From: JASFEQ01 sp050122535
GTDB taxonomy: Bacteria > Desulfobacterota > DSM-4660 > Desulfatiglandales > HGW-15
DNA: 7,300 bases
Direction of reading: 5' to 3'
NCBI GenBank assembly: GCA_050122535.1
Contig: JASFIT010000239.1
Location: forward strand, 1-7,300
This document shows, one piece after another, positions 1 through 5,128 of the stretch. The translations under genes were made by a program, and so were the position numbers. The notes under the pieces were generated by a model that was not told the DNA's origin, searched no databases, and saw only the letters and a list, made by a program, of their open reading frames with translations. Each line of letters begins with the position of its first letter. Positions within the stretch are counted from its first letter, which is position 1.

Positions 1-1
1 G

Positions 2-454
2 GAGAGCGCGGGGGAGAGGGGGATTCCACAGGTCGTTACCCCATCCGGGTCCAACATGACCGGGGCTGGACCCACGAGGAAAAACAGAGAGAAATACATC
101 TCACGTGAGAAAGTTCTCAAGATAGACGATCTCCGTATCCTGGCGAGACTAAACGAAGAGGAAATGCGTCTGGTAGCTGATAAGATGGCTGAAAAACTGA
201 ACAAGGCAAAAGGACCCGTTCAATTTTTTATGCCGCTTAGGGGTTGGTCTGGTTGGGAACGAGAGAACAGTATCCTACATGCGCCAGAATTAGACAGCGT
301 TTTTCTAGAACAATTGAAAAAGAGACTGAAACCAGGGATAAAAATCATAGAGATTGATTCAAACCTTGAAGATTCCATCTTCGCAACAGCGATGGTTGAG
401 GCCTTTGATGAAATGATGAAAGGCCGAGGGGTAAGTGCTCCTCCCCCTCCGTAA
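2..454 (+). CDS. UPF0261 / Tm-1-like ATP-binding protein, C-terminal part (5' end outside window)
   Basis: The reading frame is open from base 2, through the first ATG at 56, to a TAA at 452-454, so about 150 C-terminal residues are visible. Upstream of that ATG it reads GIPQVVTPSGSNM, close to the GIPQVV-PG--DM block of UPF0261 proteins, so the ATG at 56 is internal and not the start. Further on come the family's other C-terminal landmarks: a GPVQFFMPLRGWS block (usually GPV--LPLRG-S), then PELDSVFLEQLKKRL, then IEIDSNLEDSIFA, which matches the usual E-D--I-D--FA segment. Family members are roughly 400 residues long, so about the last third is here. The biochemical role of bacterial members is not settled; the name comes from similarity to the tomato Tm-1 protein. 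The stretch between the two blocks and the proline-rich tail (APPPP) look divergent. The gene converges on the MoaD-like gene and shows no operon link to anything in the window. Confidence 0.78.
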   Translation, partial: ESAGERGIPQVVTPSGSNMTGAGPTRKNREKYISREKVLKIDDLRILARLNEEEMRLVADKMAEKLNKAKGPVQFFMPLRGWSGWERENSILHAPELDSVFLEQLKKRLKPGIKIIEIDSNLEDSIFATAMVEAFDEMMKGRGVSAPPPP

Positions 455-456
455 AC

Positions 457-506
457 ACCCAACTCAGGGAAAGACCCTCCTGAAGGAAGGCTTTCGGAGA
501 TTGGGT
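457..506. terminator. Possible bidirectional terminator or folded element between convergent genes
   Basis: The gap between two convergent genes can fold. Outer arms ACCCAACTC (457-465) and GAG-A-TTGGGT (497-506) pair over 9 bp with one bulged A. They enclose AGGG-AAAGA-CCCT (466-478) and a weaker hairpin around 479-497, which competes for base 497 with the outer stem. Read on the minus strand, the outer stem is followed by GTTTA, a poor U-tract; on the plus strand there is none. The position between convergent 3' ends fits a shared terminator, but the missing U-run keeps confidence low. Confidence 0.3.
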
Positions 507-512
507 TCGTGT

Positions 513-752
513 TCATCCTCCGGCAACGGATTGAAAAATATAGACCAAATCCCTATGCTTCAGGGTTCTCTCCGTTCTTTGCACCAGGCCCTTCACGGTG
601 ACAACCGCGTCTTCGTTCTTTGAGATTTCGAGACGGACGAGAAGGTCCTTTACCGTCGCGCCCTCTGGAAGCTGAACCACCATCCCTTTCTCGTGGTCAT
701 AGTCGGGGAAACCACGACCCAGCAAACCAAAGAGTTTCACTGTAACTCTCAT
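513..752 (-). CDS. MoaD/ThiS-like sulfur-carrier protein with C-terminal Gly-Gly
   Basis: This is a 79-residue ubiquitin-like beta-grasp protein. It opens with the beta strand MRVTVKLFG, has the VQLPEGATVKDLL segment typical of the fold, and ends VYIFQSVAGG followed directly by TGA. A free C-terminal Gly-Gly is the site that is adenylated and thiocarboxylated in MoaD and ThiS, so the activation site is intact. In the MoaD role it would be the small subunit of molybdopterin synthase, donating sulfur to form the dithiolene that binds Mo or W. It begins 15 bases after the AOR stop codon on the same strand, so the two are almost surely cotranscribed, and stand-alone MoaD-like genes beside AOR genes are a known arrangement. 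An in-frame GTG at 767, touching the AOR stop, would add five residues (MFSLD). I prefer the ATG at 752 because it gives the usual MoaD start, although AGGTG lies about 12 bases upstream and the ribosome site is weak. No moaE, moeB or other cofactor gene is in view. A ThiS-like role is possible but less likely in this context. Confidence 0.85.
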   Translation of the reverse strand: MRVTVKLFGLLGRGFPDYDHEKGMVVQLPEGATVKDLLVRLEISKNEDAVVTVKGLVQRTERTLKHRDLVYIFQSVAGG

Positions 753-767
753 ATCTAAAGAGAACAC

Positions 768-2498
768 CTAGAAGTCAAAGGTCCGATCCATCTCCTCGTC
801 AGTGACTTCAACCACTTTGTTGTGAGGGGGCAGAGGCTCTTCGTAGAAAAATCTGGCCAGGCGGTCGTCCTTGTTCGTAAACCCTGCCCTTCTGTTGAAC
901 TCCCGCTCCATTTTGAGCACCCTGGCTCCCAGTTTGAGCAGGTCGTCCTGGGTAAGCTGCATACCCAACTTGATATTGATCATTCTGAGGAATCCTTCTG
1001 TGGCCTCGGGCACGCTTCTGGAGGGTCCACCCGCAAATTGACATAGACCCGTACAATCAAAGAAAGCCTGGTGGATCTGGGCCTGCCTAGAGGCCTCCAC
1101 CTGGCCCTCGGGACTCAACGGGTCCAGAGCCCCCCTAGATCCAGAAAGACTCTCACGAACCACATACCCGGCCGTGTGATCAGCGCCCATCGGGGACGTG
1201 GCATAGGTGACGGCCATGCCCTGGATCGCTCTAGGATCATAGGCGGCGATACTCTGGCCTTTGACGACAGGCACCCGTTGGTGCTTAAAGTGTTTGCCTA
1301 CAGCTGCCGGACCGTTACCAACGATCCCGCCCAACTCCGTGCCCCTTGCCATTTCCTCCAGCATCTGGATGGCGGCCTCTCCATCCCCAAACATCCTGTA
1401 TCCAGCATCCATGGCCACTGAGATGGCCACCCCGGCGCTCATGGTATCAACGCCGATATCATCGCATAGGAAATCGAGCCGGGCAATTGTATCCAGGTCG
1501 TCAATGCCTGTCATACCGCCCATGGACCAAATGGTTTCATACTCTAGAGAAGAGGTCACGAATTTGCCCTGCTTGTCAACGAATTCATTGGAGCAGTGGA
1601 TGATGCATTGGGCACAACCCATGTGGGAAGTATTGCCGCCTCGCTCTTTGATGGTTTCGGCAAGCTTTTCACCGCTAATCTTCTCCCAACCATCAAATGA
1701 GCCCTTAGTCGCATTATAGCAGGGAAAGGCTCCTGCGGCATTCACAGGAGCGACGAGCGAAGCGGTGCCTAGGGCAGCCAGGACCCGACCACTGAAAGGC
1801 TGCTCCTTCAGTGCCTTTGCAAAAACCTTGGCGGCTTCCTTGAAAGTCTGTGGATCAGTCAGGGCATCGGGGCTTTTACCGCGCTGATCCACAACAATGG
1901 CTTTGAGACCCTTGGATCCCATGACTGCACCAAGACCCCCACGGCCAGCAGCGCGACACGGACGCCCATCCACGTCCGTAGACTGAATCGAAGCAGCAAG
2001 GTACTGAAACTCCCCTGCCGGACCTATACACAAAATGCCGTTTTTCTCACCATAGGTTTTTAGCAGCTTTTCCGTAAGGGCGTATGTGCGCATTCCCTTG
2101 TGCTCTTTTGCGGGCAGGAGATTCGCCTCTCCCTTTTCATCGATTCTGAGAACAAAGACTTCGCCCTCTAGGGCTCTCTCTTCAACAATAACGGCGCCAA
2201 TGCCCATGCGCCCCAATGCGGCTGGCACCGTTCCACCCACATTGCTCTCTTTTATCCCCCCTGTTAAGGGGCTCTTTGCACCAATCGAAATCCTACTTGT
2301 GTTGACCAGCGGGGTGCCCGTCAGAATACCTGGTGCAAAAACGAGTTTGTTTTCGGGCCCCAGGGGATCGCACGTGGGGGGCACTTCCTTGCTGATTATC
2401 GTCGAACTGAGCCCTCTCCCCCCAAGACCCCTATAGTCTTGAGGCATCTCCTCAACCTTGACCGTTTTTTTGCTCAAGCTCACCCTAAGTAATTTCAT
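768..2498 (-). CDS. Aldehyde ferredoxin oxidoreductase family protein (tungsten/molybdenum pterin enzyme)
   Basis: A complete 576-residue AOR-family enzyme, near the usual length of about 600. These cytoplasmic enzymes oxidise aldehydes to acids, or related reactions, passing electrons through a [4Fe-4S] cluster to ferredoxin. The N-terminal pterin-binding domain shows GGRGL (26-30), GILTGT (57-62), SRISIGAKSPLTGG (68-81) and RAAGRGGLGAVMGSKGLKAI (182-201). Cluster ligands are Cys295, Cys298 and Cys302 (C-x2-C-x3-C), with Cys486 as the fourth. Two pterin-contact motifs are present: DDIGVD (346-351) and DCTGLC (481-486), versions of DxxGL(D/C). The EYET block (319-322) and GADHT (438-442) correspond to conserved active-site regions that carry the acidic and histidine residues. 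Nothing essential appears missing. The ATG at 2498 is preceded by AGGAGG with 5-base spacing. It leads a two-gene unit with the MoaD-like gene and is divergent from tetR. The substrate, and the choice of W or Mo, cannot be told from sequence; the family also includes specialised members such as BamB-type enzymes. Confidence 0.95.
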   Translation of the reverse strand: MKLLRVSLSKKTVKVEEMPQDYRGLGGRGLSSTIISKEVPPTCDPLGPENKLVFAPGILTGTPLVNTSRISIGAKSPLTGGIKESNVGGTVPAALGRMGIGAVIVEERALEGEVFVLRIDEKGEANLLPAKEHKGMRTYALTEKLLKTYGEKNGILCIGPAGEFQYLAASIQSTDVDGRPCRAAGRGGLGAVMGSKGLKAIVVDQRGKSPDALTDPQTFKEAAKVFAKALKEQPFSGRVLAALGTASLVAPVNAAGAFPCYNATKGSFDGWEKISGEKLAETIKERGGNTSHMGCAQCIIHCSNEFVDKQGKFVTSSLEYETIWSMGGMTGIDDLDTIARLDFLCDDIGVDTMSAGVAISVAMDAGYRMFGDGEAAIQMLEEMARGTELGGIVGNGPAAVGKHFKHQRVPVVKGQSIAAYDPRAIQGMAVTYATSPMGADHTAGYVVRESLSGSRGALDPLSPEGQVEASRQAQIHQAFFDCTGLCQFAGGPSRSVPEATEGFLRMINIKLGMQLTQDDLLKLGARVLKMEREFNRRAGFTNKDDRLARFFYEEPLPPHNKVVEVTDEEMDRTFDF

Positions 2499-2503
2499 TT
2501 TCT

Positions 2504-2509
2504 CCTCCT
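2504..2509 (-). promoter_or_regulatory. Ribosome binding site of the AOR gene
   Basis: The minus strand reads AGGAGG here, ending 5 bases before the ATG at 2498. This is a full match to the Shine-Dalgarno core and fixes the AOR start. Confidence 0.85.
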
Positions 2510-2529
2510 TCCACCTGGCTTGAGATTGC

Positions 2530-2558
2530 TAACTAAAAAAATGGAGTCGTCCCGTCAA
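2530..2558 (-). promoter_or_regulatory. Weak candidate promoter for the AOR-moaD unit
   Basis: On the minus strand TTGACG (2558-2553) is a 5/6 match to the -35 box. A 17-base spacer leads to TAGTTA (2535-2530), a poor -10 box. It lies about 30 bases upstream of the AOR start. I see no better minus-strand pair in the divergent region. The real promoter may use another sigma factor or need an activator. Confidence 0.25.
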
Positions 2559-2624
2559 GAAAAATCTTTCCGCCTTTCGCGCCCTACCCTTTAAGCACAG
2601 GATTCAGGGTGGAGAAAATAGAAA

Positions 2625-2646
2625 AAGACTTGACAGGCATAGTCTT
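2625..2646. repeat. Inverted repeat AAGACT-N10-AGTCTT over the tetR -35 box
   Basis: Perfect 6-bp arms at 2625-2630 and 2641-2646 are separated by 10 bases. The left arm ends on the first base of the TTGACA -35 box and the right arm lies in the spacer, so a bound regulator would cover the promoter. It may be an operator, but arms of 6 bp can arise by chance. Confidence 0.3.
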
Positions 2647-2658
2647 GGGCATTAATAT
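2630..2658 (+). promoter_or_regulatory. Sigma70-type promoter of tetR
   Basis: A perfect -35 box TTGACA (2630-2635), the ideal 17-base spacer and TAATAT (2653-2658, 4/6 to TATAAT) lie 60 bases upstream of the tetR start. This is the best promoter in the window. Transcription should begin near 2665, inside or beside the palindrome at 2666-2682. Confidence 0.65.
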
Positions 2659-2665
2659 CGAAATT

Positions 2666-2682
2666 ACTGAACACTGTTTAGT
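2666..2682. promoter_or_regulatory. Operator-like 17-bp palindrome at the predicted tetR transcription start
   Basis: ACTGAACACTGTTTAGT is symmetric around base 2674, with one mismatched pair out of eight (bases 2669 and 2679). Its length and symmetry suit a TetR dimer, and it begins 7 bases after the -10 box, where a bound repressor would block transcription start. Autoregulation by the adjacent TetR is the natural reading, but no binding motif for this protein is known to me. Confidence 0.5.
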
Positions 2683-2691
2683 GGGGTATGT

Positions 2692-2707
2692 CTTTGTAAA
2701 TACAAAG
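2692..2707. promoter_or_regulatory. 16-bp palindrome overlapping the tetR ribosome binding site
   Basis: CTTTGTAAATACAAAG has perfect 7-bp arms around a 2-base centre. The right arm overlaps the Shine-Dalgarno stretch AAGGAA (2705-2710), 8 bases before the tetR ATG. It could be a second operator site. It could also act in RNA, but a hairpin would need to open its inner pairs to form a loop, and the arms are AT-rich. Confidence 0.4.
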
Positions 2708-2718
2708 GAAATTGTTCT

Positions 2719-3384
2719 ATGGCCAGACCTAAAAAGAGGGACCAGAAAGATGTCCGCGCGCTGGTATTGAACACAGCCCTTAGGCTCTTTTTGAAATTCG
2801 GATACCGCAAAGTCACCATGCGAAAAATCGCTGAGGAGATTGGGTACACGCCGGGAACAATCTATCTTTACTTCAAAAACAAGGCCGAAATCCTTTATGA
2901 ACTCCACAATGAAGGCTTTAAGCGACTTCAGGAGCGGAGGACAGAGGCAACGGAAACCTCTCGAGCGAGTGCCACTGCCATAGAAAAACTTACCGCCGCA
3001 GGAAAAAACTATATCGCCTTTGCCTTGGAAAATCCGGAGCTCTATGAGTTGATGTTTTTTATGCGGGAACCGAGAGACTATATTGAAACAACGAAGAAGC
3101 GAGGGAGTAAAGACAGGAGCCAGCCCATTGATTATGCCATACAGACTTATGAAAATCTCAAGCAGGGCATATTGAATTGTATGGATGAAGGCTATCTCAA
3201 TGGCGTTGATCCTGAGCTTGCGGCATTCTTTCACTGGTCCCTGGGCCATGGTCTCGTCTCCCTTGCCATCAGGAGCCGCATACCATTCTCCCGGAAGCCC
3301 ACAAAGGAACTGGCGTTTGCCGCGATAGATCTAGCGACGAGTTTGATCGAGGCCACTGGCAATCCTCACCGTAAGGACTGTTGA
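2719..3384 (+). CDS. TetR/AcrR-family transcriptional regulator (WHG-type C-terminal domain)
   Basis: A complete 221-residue regulator. The N-terminal helix-turn-helix is clear: ALVLNTALRLFLKFGYRKVT (14-33), then MRKIAEEIGYTPGTIYLYFK (34-53) with the family's recognition-helix pattern G-(T/S)-x-Y-x-(Y/H)-F, followed by NKAEIL (54-59). The C-terminal ligand domain includes FALENPELYELMFF (101-114), usual in members with a WHG-type domain, and HWSLGHGLVSLAI (172-184), which fits the signature of that domain. The start is the ATG at 2719 with AAGGAA 8 bases upstream. It is divergent from AOR-moaD across a region with three inverted repeats, which suggests it represses itself and perhaps that pair. 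It could also affect the downstream TAXI-TRAP genes. The ligand is unknown; relatives often sense acyl-CoAs, xenobiotics or other hydrophobic molecules. No missing elements are visible. Confidence 0.93.
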   Translation: MARPKKRDQKDVRALVLNTALRLFLKFGYRKVTMRKIAEEIGYTPGTIYLYFKNKAEILYELHNEGFKRLQERRTEATETSRASATAIEKLTAAGKNYIAFALENPELYELMFFMREPRDYIETTKKRGSKDRSQPIDYAIQTYENLKQGILNCMDEGYLNGVDPELAAFFHWSLGHGLVSLAIRSRIPFSRKPTKELAFAAIDLATSLIEATGNPHRKDC

Positions 3385-3420
3385 TGTTCTCGAGGTGGGG
3401 AAAAAATTACTGTATATTCA

Positions 3421-3440
3421 AGGCCGGAACGTTCAGGCTT
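3421..3440. terminator. Imperfect palindrome after tetR, weak terminator candidate
   Basis: AGGCCGGAACGTTCAGGCTT pairs as a 20-base hairpin. The inner GAACGTTC is a perfect 8-bp palindrome, one G-A mismatch follows, then GGCC pairs with GGCT using one G-T. It starts 36 bases after the tetR stop. Only TTT-less sequence (TGATGAC) follows, so it is a poor intrinsic terminator; it could instead be a protein site. Confidence 0.25.
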
Positions 3441-3496
3441 TGATGACTATGCGTTGCAGTGATTTGCCCAAAATTATTGTGCAGGTTCTTCGGCCT

Positions 3497-3673
3497 TTAA
3501 ACTTTTTCTGCCACATCATCAGGTTTTTTCGCAATCCTAACCGCGAGGCTCTCCATGACTTCTAGAACGATTGACACTATGGAATTAAAGTTGGCCTCCT
3601 CCGCCGCTTGGGGAAGCTGATCCGTTTTGTAAATCTTTTGTTGCAGTTTACTGTGCCGTTCTTGGGATACCAT
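3497..3673 (-). CDS. Possible small hypothetical protein, 58 aa
   Basis: A minus-strand ORF starts at the ATG at 3673 and ends in TAA at 3497-3499. The frame also extends upstream to a TTG at 3730, giving 77 residues. The product is charged and looks helical, with protein-like stretches such as SIVSIVLEVMESLAVRIAKK and a lysine-rich end. I do not recognise a family. No good ribosome binding site precedes the ATG: only an A-rich stretch is there. It lies between a plus-strand regulator and a plus-strand transporter, so it would be a lone gene, a remnant, or chance. I lean slightly against a functional gene. Confidence 0.3.
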   Translation of the reverse strand: MVSQERHSKLQQKIYKTDQLPQAAEEANFNSIVSIVLEVMESLAVRIAKKPDDVAEKV

Positions 3674-3688
3674 ATTTTTTCGATCTTG

Positions 3689-3717
3689 TTGACAACCTTT
3701 TCTTATCTCGTTAGAAG
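3689..3717 (+). promoter_or_regulatory. Candidate distal promoter for the TAXI-TRAP operon
   Basis: A perfect TTGACA (3689-3694) is followed after 17 bases by TAGAAG (3712-3717, 4/6). It points toward the TAXI gene and would give a leader of nearly 290 bases containing the hairpins at 3753-3772 and 3840-3879. A promoter nearer to the gene is also possible. Confidence 0.35.
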
Positions 3718-3839
3718 TTATTGGAAACAACCGATTTGGTTCCAGAGGACGATCTCCGTTCGGTCGGGGAGAAATGGAAAAGTAAAGGGGGTGATAGTAG
3801 CTCCAATAGCTTAAACCTTCGATTCATTACCTCGATGAC

Positions 3840-3879
3840 GAACTGATTCAGATCTCGGCTGAGACTGTTGGGCGAGTTC
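3840..3879 (+). other. Two-tier stem-loop in the TAXI leader
   Basis: Outer arms GAACT (3840-3844) and AGTTC (3875-3879) enclose an inner stem, CAG-A-TCTC (3849-3856) with GAGACTG (3861-3867), that has a GGCT loop and one bulged A. If transcription starts at the distal promoter this would be in the 5' leader. It is not followed by a U-run and fits no riboswitch I know. Confidence 0.25.
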
Positions 3880-3902
3880 AAGTCGAGCCGCACCATTGAG
3901 CG

Positions 3903-3931
3903 TTTACGATCCGAATACGCTAGCGTATGTT
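3903..3931 (+). promoter_or_regulatory. Candidate proximal promoter of the TAXI gene
   Basis: TTTACG (3903-3908, 4/6 to the -35 box) and TATGTT (3926-3931, 4/6 to the -10 box) are 17 bases apart, about 80 bases upstream of the start codon. The boxes are modest, but the perfect palindrome at 3915-3928 fills the spacer and enters the -10 box, a typical repressor arrangement. Confidence 0.35.
3915..3928. promoter_or_regulatory. Perfect 14-bp palindrome ATACGCTAGCGTAT
   Basis: The sequence equals its own reverse complement over all 14 bases and does not extend further. It overlaps the spacer and -10 box of the proximal promoter candidate, so it is a good operator candidate for the transporter genes. 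It does not resemble the palindromes upstream of tetR, so the same regulator is not implied. Confidence 0.45.
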
Positions 3932-3976
3932 GTGAATCGAAGCACTGGGATGAGGAGACCAGAAGATCTCATTCGT

Positions 3977-3990
3977 CTAATTTAAATTAG
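3977..3990. promoter_or_regulatory. Perfect 14-bp palindrome CTAATTTAAATTAG
   Basis: This is self-complementary over 14 bases and ends 8 bases before the Shine-Dalgarno core of the TAXI gene. Its centre is 62 bases, close to six helical turns, from the centre of the palindrome at 3915-3928. It may be a second operator. Its AT-only core makes a chance origin more likely than for the first. Confidence 0.35.
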
Positions 3991-3998
3991 GATAGGAA

Positions 3999-4004
3999 AG
4001 GAGG
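3999..4004 (+). promoter_or_regulatory. Ribosome binding site of the TAXI gene
   Basis: AGGAGG, within AAAGGAGGGG, ends 5 bases before the ATG at 4010. It is a full core match with good spacing, and implies strong translation of the binding protein compared with the permease, which has no such site. Confidence 0.88.
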
Positions 4005-4009
4005 GGAAA

Positions 4010-5038
4010 ATGAAAGGGAAAACATGGATCAAGGTAGCAGCTATCATTGGGATTGCATTTTTTCTCAACGCCTTGCCTCTAGCAGGCGCCTCTGCCAGGG
4101 ACATCGTAAAGGTAGAGATGTGGAGCGGACCGATTGGCATCCCTGCCTACCAGGCAGCGCTAGCTCTGTCGGAGATGCTCAAGGCTAAGCACCCCTGGCT
4201 CAGGCTTTCGCCTTTAGAGGGACGTGCCTTCACGAATGTGCGTGACCAACTCAAGTTGCCGGCGGAGAGGAGAAGATATTGCATGATCAACTCTCTTATT
4301 AGCAGCGAATACGCCAGAGCACGGCAAGGATTACGGCCCTGGCCACGGAAAATGACCGATCTGAAGGTGGTAAACTTGGAATTCGTCTCGGGCATGACTC
4401 TGGCCACTTACGACTCCAACATCAAGACCCCACAGGACCTTGCGGGCAAGAAGATAGGGACATTTGTCAAAGTAGCGGCACCAAATGCCCTCTTCTTTGG
4501 TCTGTTGAAGGATGCTTGGGGCATCAGTGACAAGGTAAAGCTATCCTACTACCGACCCATGTCGATGAAGGATGCCCTTGTGACCGGGACGGTAGATGCC
4601 GTCTTTGCACTCAATTGCACGGAGTTAAACGGTGGTAAATTCGGGGAAGCCCCCTTTTCTGCCAATGTCAGGGGGGCCAGGAAGACGTATTGGATCAATG
4701 TTACCCAGGAGGATATCGCCAAGGTCAACCAAAAGAATCCGTGGGAATCGGCTAGGATGCTAGTCCCCAAAGATGCCCTAGGGCCGGGCAGTCCCCCTCA
4801 GGATACCGGTCTGATTACCTGGGGGATGGGTATGATCGCTTGGGAGGATACCCCTGAGGAAATAACCTATGAGTTAGTCAAGTTCGTTTATGAGAACCGG
4901 GCGGAGTGGTCTAAGCGCCTGCGTGGAACCCGGATGGATCGTGATTCCATTATCGCCTGGCCTGGAATAACCAAGGATATGGTTCATCCCGGTGCCCTCA
5001 AGTACTACAGCGAAAAAGGCATAAAAATAGGACGGTGA
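4010..5038 (+). CDS. TAXI-family TRAP transporter solute-binding protein
   Basis: A complete 342-residue extracytoplasmic binding protein. The N-terminus has a signal peptide: positive MKGKTWIK, a hydrophobic core to about residue 24 and a likely signal peptidase I site after ASA (residue 29). The mature part opens with VKVEMWSGPIGIPAYQAALALSEML, matching the TAXI opening (a strand, then a small-residue loop with an aromatic residue, then a helix). The KTPQDLAGKKIG block (139-150), the MSMKDALVTGTVDAVF segment (184-199) and the end HPGALKYYSEKGI (326-338) are typical of the family. It captures the solute in the periplasm and passes it to the permease encoded next. Relatives bind organic acids such as glutamate or 2-oxoglutarate, but this substrate is unknown. 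The operon has two genes; a stem-loop in the gap probably keeps this protein in excess over the permease. No AOR-type or other enzyme is fused to it. Confidence 0.92.
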   Translation: MKGKTWIKVAAIIGIAFFLNALPLAGASARDIVKVEMWSGPIGIPAYQAALALSEMLKAKHPWLRLSPLEGRAFTNVRDQLKLPAERRRYCMINSLISSEYARARQGLRPWPRKMTDLKVVNLEFVSGMTLATYDSNIKTPQDLAGKKIGTFVKVAAPNALFFGLLKDAWGISDKVKLSYYRPMSMKDALVTGTVDAVFALNCTELNGGKFGEAPFSANVRGARKTYWINVTQEDIAKVNQKNPWESARMLVPKDALGPGSPPQDTGLITWGMGMIAWEDTPEEITYELVKFVYENRAEWSKRLRGTRMDRDSIIAWPGITKDMVHPGALKYYSEKGIKIGR

Positions 5039-5063
5039 GAGCATCAGTGGAGTACATTTTTTA

Positions 5064-5106
5064 AGGGGTGCAGGGGCCATGAAAAAATATGTGTCCCTGC
5101 ACCCTT
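5064..5106 (+). terminator. Strong stem-loop between the binding protein and permease genes
   Basis: GGGTGCAGGG (5066-5075) pairs perfectly with CCCTGCACCC (5095-5104). G-T and A-T pairs extend the stem outward to 5064/5106, and G-T and C-G pairs extend it inward to 5077/5093. The loop is AT-rich. The sequence after it, TCTTAATTT, is only moderately T-rich, so partial termination (attenuation) or protection of the upstream mRNA from 3' exonucleases fits better than full termination. This is a common device for keeping binding proteins more abundant than their permeases. Confidence 0.7.
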
Positions 5107-5128
5107 CTTAATTTAAAATGGGCCAGAA

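Larger units (their letters stand above)
3385..4009. other. Long gene-poor region between tetR and the TAXI gene
   Basis: This 625-base stretch has no confident gene. It contains an imperfect palindrome just after tetR, two minus-strand short ORFs that do not match any family I recognise, hairpins at 3753-3772 and 3840-3879, two candidate plus-strand promoters and two perfect 14-bp palindromes before the TAXI gene. It may combine a long TAXI leader with the remains of an older gene or mobile element. No terminal repeats or target duplications were found by eye. Confidence 0.6.

Noticed and set aside
513..767. Longer MoaD-like protein starting at the GTG that touches the AOR stop.
   Set aside because: The five extra residues do not fit the usual MoaD start, while the ATG at 752 gives MRVTVKLF. 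The GTG remains possible.
1071..1719. Plus-strand ORFs of 85 to 152 codons opposite the AOR gene.
   Set aside because: They lie antisense within a well-supported gene, have unlikely compositions and show no family resemblance.
2584..3249. A 221-codon minus-strand ORF opposite tetR and its promoter.
   Set aside because: The plus strand carries a clear TetR protein; the antisense product looks random, and its equal length is coincidence.
3857..3866. GGCTGAGACT resembles the conserved CTGAGA part of a TPP riboswitch.
   Set aside because: The second conserved part (ACCTGATCTGG type, followed by an AGGGAA-like end) is absent downstream, and neither neighbouring gene is a thiamine gene.
3385..4009. 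An insertion sequence or CRISPR array in the long gap.
   Set aside because: I found no transposase motif, terminal inverted repeats, target duplication or regularly spaced repeats by eye. A decayed remnant is not excluded.
5079..5111. A 10-codon ORF (MKKYVSLHPS) inside the TAXI-TRAP stem-loop that could be a leader peptide.
   Set aside because: The purine stretch before it is only 2 bases from the ATG, there is no run of a regulatory amino acid, and the stem-loop alone explains the sequence.
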